Source: Nephrocerus scutellatus
Lineage: Eukaryota > Arthropoda > Insecta > Diptera > Pipunculidae
Reading direction: 5' to 3'
Length of the DNA: 64,000 nt
Assembly: GCA_947095585.1 (NCBI GenBank)
Contig: OX352763.1
Span: 22,803,462-22,867,461, forward strand
Shown: in pieces, positions 36,053-46,734 of the stretch
Position numbering within the stretch: the stretch's first letter is position 1
How the letters are laid out: every line of letters begins with the position of its first letter
Notes under the pieces: model-generated
Databases searched by the model: none
What the model was told of the DNA's origin: nothing
The model's input: only the letters and a program-made list of their open reading frames with translations
Translations under genes and position numbers: made by a program

Positions 36053-36281
36053 CTGTTTGTAATGGCAAAATATGCGTGTCCCTTTCCGCTGATGCAACAG
36101 CAAAACATCCCAGACTGTTTAAGGCGACAATGGCTACTATAAATACATATATACTGATATCTTTTATTCTATACAAGTGATGTTGGTAATTTCCAATGAT
36201 TGCATTTGGATCATCGCTGCCGTCGTCGCCACCATCATTGCGTTTGCTCGATCTGAATCCATTGCAAATGGGCGGATCCAT
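36053..36281 (-). CDS. Candidate host first coding exon, membrane-anchored protein
   Basis: The ATG at 36281 has an in-frame TAA five codons upstream, so it is a genuine possible start. Seventy-six codons follow up to a perfect donor CAG|GTAAGT at 36053/36052, giving a phase-1 intron. Without splicing the frame ends two codons later, which suggests the junction is real. Residues 1-42 are hydrophilic, with an acidic GGDDGSDDP run near residue 20 and a basic LYRIKD just before one hydrophobic segment (about 43-65, YVFIVAIVALNSLGCFAVA). The exon ends ERDTHILPLQTG. A short charged N-terminus followed by one membrane helix suggests a type II membrane protein; an uncleaved signal anchor is an alternative. 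I do not recognise the protein. Following exons would lie to the left; none is visible. Confidence 0.55.
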
Positions 36282-37325
36282 TATCGAGAATTATTGATGG
36301 TAATTTAGTGACAAAGGAATTTTGTCACTTTTATTTTATTAACAATGAAGAAACAAATCAAAAAAAATATCTTTTTTTAAATTAACAAAATTATTTAAAA
36401 ATCAAAAAAAGTTGACATAATCAATGTGGTTTTGTTTTCAAGACTGCAATGTGTTTCAATTACAAATATCAATAAAATTTATCACAATTGAAATAAAACT
36501 AATTATAAAACAACGAGGATATAAATTTCCATTAAATATTTATCAAAAGATATCAGTGATATTGTGATGTGATTGATATGTGTTTTGTTTCAATTTGGTT
36601 CTGAAAGTAGAAGAAGACAAAATGTTGGATTAGTTTTAAAAGATTGCAGCAGAAAAAGTTCTATTTTCTGTTGAATTAATAGAATTAAAAATTTATTCGA
36701 AAAGAATATTTAATTAAAAAAGTTGCCAGGAATGAGCTTCCGTTCGATGTTAATTTTTCAACTTCTACTTAAATTTCACTTGGTATTTACATAAGAAAGT
36801 ACCTCATGATGGTCATCATGAAAGCGCAGTTTAAAAAAAAACATCACAAGCACTATCAATAGCCTCAAGTCCATGGAATATATTTTCGCAGTTGTCCAAT
36901 TTTTTATTTGTCTTTTTAGTGCAAACAACTGAATGACCTACAAAGAAACTGAATCGTATGCATGCTTACATTAGCGTGGAAGTAACATTGTACGTAAAAA
37001 AATGCGGAAATGCACATTGCAAACTCACTATTTGATTGTCTTCATCATATTTCAGCTTTTCAGCAGCATTGTCAACGAATTGAATTTTTTTTTCGTTCTT
37101 TTGCTGTCATCACATAACTGCCATTGCTAAAAACATAAAGTAACCACAGAATGTGTGCTAGTAGGTGAAGTTTATATTGGTGTGTGGCTGTGATTACGCG
37201 TTTATTGTTTTAATGAGTCATTGTCTTGCAGATTTAATAACATTTATGGCAATCCTTCCATTTTTGGCTAGTACCATATCATACTTTTTGAACATGTACC
37301 TTTAAACCTTGTATTGAGACGTTGT
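36282..37325. other. 5' flank of the candidate exon, AT-rich
   Basis: A hairpin with 9-bp arms (AGTGACAAA / TTTGTCACT) lies at 36307-36329, within the presumed 5' UTR. Nothing else is recognisable. No initiator and DPE pair was found close to the ATG, so the transcript may start further right. Confidence 0.4.
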
Positions 37326-38408
37326 CACGTCAAAAGTTACTGGGCTGGCTCAATGGCAGTCATTGAGAAGATGGACTACTGGTAAAGCAATGGGAATCGG
37401 CTGATGGTCGAAGCAGAAAATACAACGCAAGATATAGTAAGGAATCGCTTCTATTGGGTCAATTGCGGCAGATATGTGGAAGACTGGTGCCGAACGTGTG
37501 ATATATGTGCCGCAAGCAAAGGACCACAACCAAAAACTATAGGAAAAATGCAACAGTACAATGTTGGAGCACCATTTGAGCGGGTGGCAATGGACATAGC
37601 TGGTCCATTCCCAGAAACAAGAGATAGAAATCGCTATATACTCGTGTGCATTGATTACTTCAGTAATTGGGCAGAAGCATATCCCATCGCAAACCAGGAA
37701 GCTAGCACGGTGGTTAGGGCATTCGTGGACAATTGGATATGCAGATTTTTAGTACCACTGTAATTACATTCCGATCAAGAGCGGAATTTTGAATCGCTAG
37801 TCTTTCAAGAGCTATGCCAAGTACTCAACATCAAGAAAACGAGGACTACTCCGTTACATTCACAGTCAGACGGAATGGTCGAAAGGTTGAACAGAACAGA
37901 ACTGGAGGAGCATCTGCGAAAAGAAGATGAATGGGATCGTTGTATACCATTGTTTATGATGGGTTATCGTCGCACTGTCCACAACACGACTAAAAACTCA
38001 CCAGTAATAGTTGTATTTGGCAAAGAACTTCGTCTACAATGTGACATTAAATTTGGATCACCACCAGTTGAGCCGACAACAAAGGAGAACTACGTTATTG
38101 ATCTAAGACAGAAGATGATCGCTGTTCATGCTGTAGTAAGGAGCAACATAGTGGATGTCAGCAACCGGATGAAAACGCGATATGACCTGCGTGCAAACTG
38201 TGATGGATTAAAGGAAGGAGATTTGGTTTGGCTTTACAAACCCAAAAGAAGAAAAGGTAAATCTCCAAAGCTACAGCAAAGCTGGGAAGACCCTTACAAG
38301 ATCATTAAGAGGATTAATGATGTAGTATATCGGATCCAACAAAGCCCCAGATGTAAAATGAAAGTTGTTCAGATTGACAAGGTACAACATCAGAAGGAGA
38401 AAAGTTGA
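37326..38408 (+). pseudogene. gypsy-type LTR retrotransposon integrase, one stop
   Basis: Two frames (37404-37763, 37875-38408) are one integrase interrupted by a single in-frame TAA at 37761. The zinc-binding region ends DWCRTCDICAASKG (CxxC). The catalytic core has MDIAGPFPETRDRNRYILV (first Asp), YFSNWAEAYPI, LHSDQERNFE (second Asp; the usual Gly after SDQ is Glu) and TTPLHSQSDGMVERLNRTE (catalytic Glu). The C-terminus has KEGDLVWLYKPKRRKGKSPK and a GPY/F-like WEDPYKIIKRINDVVYRIQ. The enzyme would insert element cDNA into host DNA. Reverse transcriptase, gag and LTRs are not seen nearby. With so few lesions, this is among the youngest relics in the window. Confidence 0.9.
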
Positions 38409-40845
38409 CCTCTGTTTGTCTGTATTTTCAACTACTTTGAGGTCCTTTTTAAGAACCTTTTATACGACCTAGAGAGAACTGAGTATTTGAGTCCCAAATT
38501 GCATTATTATATCCCGCGTGTGACTCGTGTCGCGATTCGCGTGTGGCGCACGCTTTCCACGACCTAGATGACTGAACAAAGGACTGTGTGGCGTGTGTCA
38601 ATGTATACATAAAAGTTTTTACCCAAAAAAGTAAGTTTTTTTTTATATTTACTTGATTTTTAACTTGAACTGTGAACTCAATTTATCATGAAACATTTTA
38701 AAAGTTTAAGGTTCATTGGAAAGCTTTAAAAAAATTACCTAAAAACTAAAACAAAGCAATAAATCAAATCACCGTTAAGGATGATGAAAATAAAACCCGC
38801 CACAAAGTTGAAAAAGAATGAGACAATCGAAGCTGAGCCGAACCACAAAAGATTAAGAATTATCGCTGGTGAATAAAACAGCTAAAGTATTATTGCATGG
38901 AAATCATTGTCTGTATTGCTTGCTGTAGCAATACAAAAAATTACAGGCACACATTTTACCTATAAGGGCATAGCGAAGCAATCGTATGAACCGTGAAATA
39001 CGCTGCGTAATAATGAAAAATGTACACTCGAATGATTGTACGTACAGACGAATGGACAGTCCGACAGACAGACAGACAGACAATCAATGTAAGAGGGTCA
39101 TTCACATTATAGTAAGATTTCCATAGCTTGAAGTCGTCTTCTTGTTGGATTGTGGCTTACCTTATGGTAAGCAGCATGAACACACACCAATGACACCACA
39201 AGACGATATGCATCTCTGCATAAGACTATAAAGAAGACCAAGCCCACTATGCCCAACCTAAAATTACGGCCGATTGAGTATCCCGAAGAAAAACAAAATA
39301 AAAAGAAAAAAACCTCTGCGGTGAAAACCAGTAGAAGACGACGAAATTACATAAACGATACAAGTCGAAAATTGTGATGTTTTTGTAATGAAATTGTTTA
39401 TCTCGGCGGAACGGTGTGTCTGTCGGCCGCATCGCCGTCGAGAATTAGCAAAGATGCGGCAGGCTTATTAGGCATTTTCTTTAAATTTTAATCCAAAGTT
39501 TCCCTTTTAACCAAATACGTAGTTACTATACGTTTTTTTATATGTTTCTTAATTTTCTTTCTTCATTGGAAAGAAGCTCTTATTTTCCGTTTTTTCTTTT
39601 CAGTATAATAAACATTAAAATAAGTATTACAAGTACAAACTTCTACATAGCACGACGTGACTGGAATATTTAATTATATATAGATATATTTTTCTTGAAT
39701 TAACATTCCATGAAGCGGTCACATAAAATTGTTTCTTTGAAATTATTTATTGCTGAACGGAGATTTCTGAATATTCCTGTTTTCAGTTGTTTTGAATGGT
39801 TTGTTTTTTGTGTATCATATTGACACCTTAATATTTTGCAAAGCACAGAGAATGAATGAGATGCCTTTCGAAACGTCTGGAAATATTATTGTTACGGCAA
39901 TGAAATGTATATTTATGAGGAACGTAATTTCTGTTATGTGACTGTGCTAAAAAGTTGTTTATTTCAATTGGGAAAACAACAATCTGACTAATGTCTCAGA
40001 AGTAATAACTAAAATTCAGTAATCAGGCACTTACTGCAAATACTCTAGAATATTAAATGTGCAGTACCATTTTACAATATAAAAATGAATAACTATTGGA
40101 AATTGTACCTCATAAATTATTTAAAATATAATTAAGAAAATGGGTAAACAAGCACGTACCTATACTTAATGTGCAATGTGTTCTTAGTGTTCTCTTTGTA
40201 ATTCCTCTATTGGATAGCCTAGCGATACATCCCAACACAATCGCTAAACCAGAATGGCGCGTGACGACGAGACGATATGTCGACGATTTGCTTTGGATAT
40301 TCACATTCGCGAGTTTCAAACAGCGATATTAAAATTGATGTTGACAGTTACCATTTTCCAAAATATACATATATTTTAATTAAATGAAAAAAATGGAAAA
40401 GAAAATACTTTTTCTTGTTCCGTGGGTATTTATTCAACTAAAACAAAGAAGAACTGTTAACAAAAGGAGGGAGGTAGTGAGTGGGTGGAAGACCTATGTA
40501 TCGATCAACAAAGAAACTAGTTTGAGTTTTATGAAACTACTTATATAAAGTATTAATAATCGTAGAACAAACAAAAAATTTAATAGCACATTTTTGTGCT
40601 GCAGCTCTGCTTTGCTACTTACTTTTAATTTAGTCAATTTCTTATTCGTTTCAAGAATATTAATATAATTTAATTAATACGATCAACGGGGTGGATTTGT
40701 ATAAGAAACAAACAAATGAACATAATTTTAAGTTTACATATAAGATTTCACACCGATGATTCAATATTACTTATAAAAAATCTAATACAATATTTCTTTT
40801 AAAAAAATTTATGCTGACATATTTCAATTATATTGTAAAGTCAGG
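38409..40845. other. Spacer with short (GACA)n
   Basis: The immediate 3' flank of the integrase may contain untranslated element sequence, but no LTR pair was found. (GACA)n lies at about 39063-39082, within ACAGTCCGACAGACAGAC. The minus frame 40319-40110 (69 codons) has no domain and no splice signal. Confidence 0.4.
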
Positions 40846-41450
40846 ACACTCACCCTGGCTTTCAACAAAGCACTGTCTTCCTTGGAGACTCTTCTGTGGA
40901 AAATAGAAGAGTACACCGCAGCTTCAAGGCTTAGGAAAACTTATCCCATAATGCCTATCGGTTTGAAAAAAGCAGACGGCTCATTTACTATCTCTAGCGA
41001 AGAATCGCTTAATCTGGTACTAGACCTCAATAGGTCAAACTCCCTATCACACATATCTCATTTACAAATTGCTTTGGGCTTCAAACAATACAAACCATAC
41101 AAATCTGCAGGACCAGACGGCATAATACCAGCCGAACTCCAAAAGACTTATCCTTCTCTGATAAAGCTAAATATCTGGGTCTCATTCTAGATAGAAAGAT
41201 AAGCTGGAAACAAGTCACAATGGCACTCTTCTCCTCTAAAAGAGCCATCGATAATAAAATGGGTCTTTAACTCCATATCACTCATTGACGTACACTTCTG
41301 TGTGTGATGGCCTTAGATAAAGCAATAAAACGCGACTAACTAAGAAAGTCCAACGACCGCTTGTCTATGTATGAGGGGAGCACTCCGCACCACCCCCTTC
41401 GATGCACTAGACATACTGTTCAACATAACACCACCTAAACCTAATTGCTC
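40846..41450 (+). pseudogene. RNase H LINE (family C4-like): RT fragments
   Basis: It reads LETLLWKIEEYTAASRLRKT, ITPIGLKKADGSF-like and YKSAGPDGIIPAELQK (RT entry motif; about 41095-41145). A deletion then joins it to LSDKAKYLGLILDRKISWK (about 41157-41212), the segment after motif C, and then KRAIDNKMGL. After another gap, a GALRTTPFDALDILFNITP-like stretch (about 41370-41435) corresponds to the region before RNase H. The catalytic core is absent. It shares the KARYLGLIL signature with 26640-27690. Confidence 0.75.
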
Positions 41451-41451
41451 C

Positions 41452-41727
41452 TCACGTTGTTATACCTGAGCCTTGTATTATTTGTTCTACCAGCAGCTCA
41501 TAAAGACGGCATGCAAGTCCATTTCCTGGTTGACTTGATAATAATTTTTTTAGGCCTCCTACATTGGTCATGATAAACATATTCGTGGTACCGAATTCTC
41601 TCACGGCTAAATAGAGTTCTGCATTGATTATGCTACGAGTATCATTATAAAATTTGATTCTACAATTTGGGTCCGGTCCTAGTCTACCGTAAAAAATTTC
41701 AGCACCGATCCCAATTTCGAGCCGATT
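41452..41727 (-). pseudogene. Uninterrupted 91-codon frame without ATG, RNase H-like?
   Basis: An open frame bounded by stops reads IGIGAEIFYGRLGPDPN, CRIKFYNDTRSIINAELYLA, VREFGTTNMFIMTNVGGLKK and LLSSQPGNGLACRLYELLVE. Composition is protein-like. The GAEIF start, the INAELYLA stretch in the place of a xQAExxAI helix, and the FIMTNVGGLKKLLSS strand faintly recall a LINE RNase H with changed catalytic residues. It abuts the plus-strand LINE fragment. It could instead be an exon or a fragment of another protein. Confidence 0.3.
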
Positions 41728-42064
41728 TTATCATGTCGCTCTTAAATATTCTTGATATAATACGTATAAGATCATGAATCACTAAAAAACATTTCAGTAT
41801 ACTTGTTAGTATAAGGTTCTCGCACAGTATACACATAGTGTTTGTAAATAAAATAGATAGGTTAATTATGTTAGCTTAGGTAAGCAGATACGTATTTTAA
41901 GTACGATAATTTGCCACGTATGATTCCCCAAGCTTCCACTTTTCAAGTACCCAAGAATATGTTTGCTATAAAACATTCTTTTATAAAAAAAAAACCTGTT
42001 TTATATTAAGTGTAACCCAGCTGCTATTTTTTATTTGATTATAAACAAAATTTTCCCCCTGAAG

Positions 42065-42411
42065 AAACTATTCCAGGAAACAATCAAACGCAACGTATCG
42101 TATTAACTAAGTTTACCTCACTTCAAGGACAAAACCGATACAGAAAAATTTACTTGGCAAAAAAACTGGAATCCATAGGAGCAAAAGAATAGCCTTAAAT
42201 GCATAAAATTCCACAAAACCCACACCCACATTTTTGACTGTCAAACAGCACGACACAATGAAGTCGCCCAATACAAATATATACTACGGCAAATGGCAGA
42301 CAGTGCAGAAAAACACGACACAACAAACTTGCCATTAAAGCGCAAATATTTCAACCTACTCGTATGCTCGTCGTCCATTAAGTTTTTGCTTTTGATCATC
42401 AGAGTGTGTTA
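42065..42411 (+). pseudogene. Unrecognised coding-like stretch
   Basis: One frame reads HFKDKTDTEKFTWQKNWNP, a stop, then LKCIKFHKTHTHIFDCQTAR and HNEVAQYKYILRQMADSAEK followed by HDTTNLPLKRKYFN, ending at a TAG near 42411. Charged, low-hydrophobic composition with evenly used residues differs from the AT-driven frames around it. It could be a gag or ORF1 remnant. No motif fixes it. Confidence 0.25.
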
Positions 42412-42789
42412 GAAAGTTTATTTAATCTAAAGTTGAATGAGTGCGAAACATTTTTGCAAACTTTTTGTGGCTGATTTTTAAATAAACGAAATGTAAGATT
42501 TCATTTATGTTTGCAAGTTTAAAAAATGGAGAACTTTAATGCAATTCACGAAGTTTTGACTAAATTGTCATTCAACAATTGTTAACATTGTCCAAATTAG
42601 AATTTTATGATCGACGCCTAGGTTAACCCCGAATTCGAGCGCCACTTAATGTAAAAGAAAAAACATTTGAAGTTAATATTGTTACGAAAAGTAGTTTGTA
42701 GATATTTGGAATCCCAAGGTAAATCGCAATGACCATGCTCGTTCAAAAAGAATAGCTAAAGTTAGAACTAAAAATAGCATACTTTTAGG
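42412..42789. other. Spacer, nothing recognised
   Basis: AT-rich, with frames no longer than a few dozen codons. Confidence 0.4.
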
Positions 42790-43075
42790 CTGTAAGACTT
42801 ATTATTTGAAAAGATCGCCACAAAAATTTTACAAAAAGTATTTGTACATCGGAGCACATGCATAAAACATTTGAAGAAAATCTGGTAAATTTTGTAATTT
42901 ATCTGTATGAGAGCCCCCCGACCCCGAGGCCCGAGGAGCCGGAATTTTAATAGAAATACACATGTGTGCAAAGTTTGAACAATATCGGGCTTTAGGAAGT
43001 GGGTTAACAATTGATCACAAGATTTGATGTGTCCGCAAGCCAGCCACGGGCATGGGAAGTTAACATTATCATTAT
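42790..43075 (+). repeat. DINE-like repeat, copy D (partial)
   Basis: It has the GAGCCCCCCGACCCCGAGGC block, ACACATGTGTGCAAAGTTTG, the TTTAGGAAGTGGGTTAACAA segment and a short AGCCAGCCACGGGCA array. The opening end is missing and only one full module is present. Confidence 0.7.
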
Positions 43076-43159
43076 ATTCGGCTCCACAACCAGGACCCAG
43101 TCCCGGCCTTTCGTTAATATAAAAAATTTCAAAATTAAATAGTTTATGTAAATTGAAAA

Positions 43160-43515
43160 ATAAAAACACATTCGAAGCACTGCAATCCAACAACAAAACA
43201 ACCCCAGTCGTAAAACAAGCAGTGCTGCTCAAAGCGCACCACGCACGCAGAACACAGTCATCATTGTATGACATGATCTGATGCTGCTATATGGGAAAAA
43301 AATTTGTATGGCAGCCTTCAGACCGCGCGGCCCGATCACTCTCAATCGGGTACTCTTTATAAAATTTGTATTTTTACAAAAAGTGTTCTCATCGGAGATA
43401 CACATGTGTGCAAAGTTCGAATTAAATCAGGCTTTAGGAAGTGGGTTAAAAATTGATCACAAGATTCTACTAGCCAGCCAGCCACTGGCACGAGAATTAA
43501 TATAGAGAAATTAAA
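43160..43515 (+). repeat. DINE-like repeat, copy E
   Basis: It starts within the GC-richer unique part seen in copy B (TGCTGCTCAAAGCGCACC; TGACATGATCTGATG). It has one shortened module with GCGCGGCCCGATCACTCTCA and ACACATGTGTGCAAAGTTCG, a two-unit CCAG array, and the closing AATATAGAGAAATT at about 43498-43511. Copies D and E are 85 bp apart in the same orientation. Confidence 0.7.
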
Positions 43516-43898
43516 AAGTTAAATGCTGTCGTTGGTAAGCGCATCTCTTGAGAACGGCTGCAGCGATTTGTCTCATTTTCTTAAAAAATGTTCGTAATAG
43601 TTCGAGTAAGGTTTTTACGGAAAGAAAAATTGGAAAAGTTGCCCAAAAATTTGAAAAATTCGGGGAAAACGGTTTTTTTCCAAGACGTTTTTTGTTTGAA
43701 CTCGTAACCATAACTCACGATTCGAACGATGGATTTGCGTAATTATTTTTTTAGATTTGTTATTAGTTATTTCATTTTATACAAACAGTGTTTTGAAGTA
43801 TTTTCGTCGTATTTCTTGATTATAGGCCACAAAAAATGTAAAATGTTAGTATCAGCTACCACGATTGTAAGAGGAAACAGCAAGTATCTTCTAATATA

Positions 43899-44474
43899 TA
43901 AAAAGCCAAGTCACTCTCTATCTTGTTTAAAATAATACGAAATCATACAGAAATTGAATTGGCATTAGTGTCGAATCCATACTTTTCGGACTCTGAGAAA
44001 CCAACAGTGTTAGTACGACATATACAAACTATGGACCCGTTTATTCATATAATGTGCTGCGGGGACATTTGTAGACAAATATTAGTCTGGAACAATGAAG
44101 TACAACTTATATATGTGGATAATACTATTCAACGTGACAATTCTATTAATTTGATTTGCCTCAATAACCAAGAAAACCCAAAAAACCACAACAACAAATT
44201 AAATGTAAAAGACTTTTTTATTATGCTGACTAAAACAAAATCAAGTAACAAAGAAATTAAAAAAAAAAAATCACAAGAAAAACCAAACAATGTGCAGGAA
44301 AAAGGAAGTTGTATTACAAAAAATAAAATAAAAAAGTGTGTGTGCCTCCCAACAACCAAATTGAATGCTGAATGCACCGATATTAGTTCAGGTTACCAGG
44401 TACACACGAGGAGATTCAGACGAATCTTCCAAAGGCGATACATATATGTATCTGTTACAAGTATTTACCTATAA
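43899..44474 (+). CDS. Unassigned open frame, 147 codons from ATG 44031
   Basis: The frame is open from a TAA at 43899 to a stop at 44474. The first ATG is at 44031 (MDPFIHIMCCGDICRQILVW...). The open part before it (IIRNHTEIELALVSNPYFS, DSEKPTVLVRHIQ) also looks protein-like, so an upstream exon or a non-ATG boundary is possible. The middle carries a lysine/asparagine-rich stretch (about 44190-44300) encoded partly by A runs. The end is Cys- and Arg-containing (KCVCLPTTKLNAEC, HTRRFRRIFQRR). No domain is recognised and no clear acceptor precedes it. It may be an orphan gene, a captured exon or chance. Confidence 0.25.
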
Positions 44475-46580
44475 GTAGGTAACACGCAAATGTATCCGCA
44501 TTTTGGGGCCACTGCGTTATCTCTTCACCCATCAGACGCACAAGAGGAGCAGAAATTGTTTTATTGTACATTTCCTATATTCCTTTTTTATGTGGATTTG
44601 TCTGCGAAAGCAGCGTAACAGATTTGCGACCTGGGTAGTGGTACCAGCATCACTGTAGTAGTAGTGGTGTTGGTTCCTTGTTTTGATTTAAACCGGTTAG
44701 AGTCAGTCAGCGGCTTTAATTATTTTTAATGCGAACTGTGGTTCCATGTACATACAGCCAATGCATCGAATATGATAATTTAACCAAAAACAAAAAAACA
44801 AAGTCACGGATACGCTCCGAAGCATCAGCTTAATTGAAAACTGCAAGCTGTTTTAGGCGGAGTTATTTATGTTCCTAAGAGGCAAAGAGTGAACAAAGCA
44901 GTTGTGGAAATCAAAAACATTAAACTAAGAAGAAAGAAATTTATCTCTTGTCTTGTCCTTTCGTGAATTAAACAAAAACTAAATATCACCTTTTTAGTCT
45001 TTCATGTTCAAACTAACTTTTCTTTACTAAATATCCATCTCAAATTTACCAACTTTGTCAGGACGGCTTCCTTTTGTCGCTTTAAATGAGTCGTCCAGTG
45101 ACGTTGGAAATTAAAAAACCTCTATTTAACTACACTGTGCTTTTTGCCTTCACCTGTTTTTATTCAAATTCTTTGCTTCTTCTATGGCAAGTTAATTTTT
45201 TGCTTCTGGCATCAAGTTCAAGGTTAACCAGTGGTGAAGGCACAAATATACACAGGCACACATAAACACAAACCTCAGCACAAAATCCTGAAATTAATGG
45301 AAAACAACAATGGGGATGATCTTATACAAAGTGTTATACATATAACGTCGGTTTTTTTTTTTTGGTTAAAGTTCCGGCATTTTCTGGATTTTTTTGCCAT
45401 TGTTGTCACTGCGTGAAGCTGAAATGCTGTTATTATTCTCATTAAGTTTTTATGGAACCGAAGCACAAGTTGATAAGTACATAGATGCGATTATTATCAA
45501 GAGCGAGTATCTATTTGCTTAAGCTTATGCGGGTTTGTTAATGTTGTATGTTAACACATGGCATGACTTTTGCAGGATTATATTGTAGCGAATGTTTTAT
45601 GAGTATAGCTTTCAATTCCATAATGCTACAATTGTATACGTATCTACGTTTAAAATATTTATATAAACATACTTGCTTGCATGGCTTATGAATGGGGTGG
45701 TCAGCTTTATAAGCCACAAAAGACATAAATTCATTAGATGTATTAGTACAAATAAAGAGCATGGTGAGGATGGTGAGAATGTCTGTCTGGTTTTTAATTT
45801 TTTATTATAGTCTAAGCCAAATTTGTTGCTTTCGTCGCAAACGCTACATGATTTAAATTCCAACTTCCAGTATGGAGATTTTAACCATCGATTAATACAG
45901 CTAGTATTTGATTACCGTCAATACTTTATCGCTTCAAATTGATAGCTTACAATATTCGTTTGTACAAAACCAACCAACCAATCAATTTCAAAATTACAAA
46001 TTATGTGTAGGTATACATTTGGTTTAATCCGGTGCATAAATAGACGTCCACCAATCCGCCCATTCACTATATCGTGCATCTATCAGAGTATTCAGTCAAA
46101 ATTTCCGATCTGTGCTTTTAAATTTTTAACGCATGGCCTGCTATTTTAAATTAAATTCTGAATATATCAGAATAAGAGACAAAAAAAAAACAAACGAACT
46201 CAATAGTCGTTTGGCTAATAGAAGGCATAAAGTACTTTTTATACTGGTTGCGCCTCGGCTTTGAGCTTTTATTTTGAGTTATTTATATAAATTGGATTTA
46301 TTTGATTAAAAAAGTAAAGTTCAATAGAAATAAATCGAAATATGTAGCTATAGAATACATTTTTTTTTAATAATTTTAACAAAAAATTAAAACGATACTG
46401 CAATTTAGTTGGCTTTAAACTGCACGCACTGTGTTATACACTCGACTGCATCATTTCAAAGTATTACGAAGCCAATAAATAGACTTTTCAACAGGCAGTC
46501 AAGGCAGCCGGAATGAATGTGTCACAGCTTCATATTTGATGGGTCTTGGAGAGGCGTCCGGGGCCGGTATAAAAAAATAC
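44475..46580. other. AT-rich spacer, nothing recognised
   Basis: No domain-bearing frames and no shared repeat. A CCAACCAACCAATCAA stretch lies near 45970. Confidence 0.45.
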
Positions 46581-46582
46581 TT

Positions 46583-46720
46583 ACCGTGCTCTCACAATAA
46601 AGAACTACTTACTTAAGACTTACAGGATTGTATGGATTTCCAACAAAACGAGCTAAATTTTTTGCAAAACCAAAATCCATACAATCCTGAAAGAATTAAG
46701 TTTTTCATTGTGCGAGCACC
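46583..46720. repeat. Long imperfect hairpin (arms about 50 bp)
   Basis: The arms are 46583-46639 and 46673-46720, with a 33-base loop. The inner 16 bp are perfect (AGGATTGTATGGATTT / AAATCCATACAATCCT). The outer part pairs CGTGCTCTCACAAT with ATTGTGCGAGCACC, with bulges between. It lies just beyond the 3' end of the LINE at 46735. Confidence 0.75.
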
Positions 46721-46734
46721 ATTACCATTGGGTT

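Noticed and set aside
36053..36281. Assigning the candidate exon to a named fly gene
   Set aside because: No residue pattern I can tie to a family; a name would be invention.
40110..40319. 69-codon minus frame starting at ATG 40319
   Set aside because: It has some host-like composition, but no donor site, no domain and no upstream signal; too short to support.
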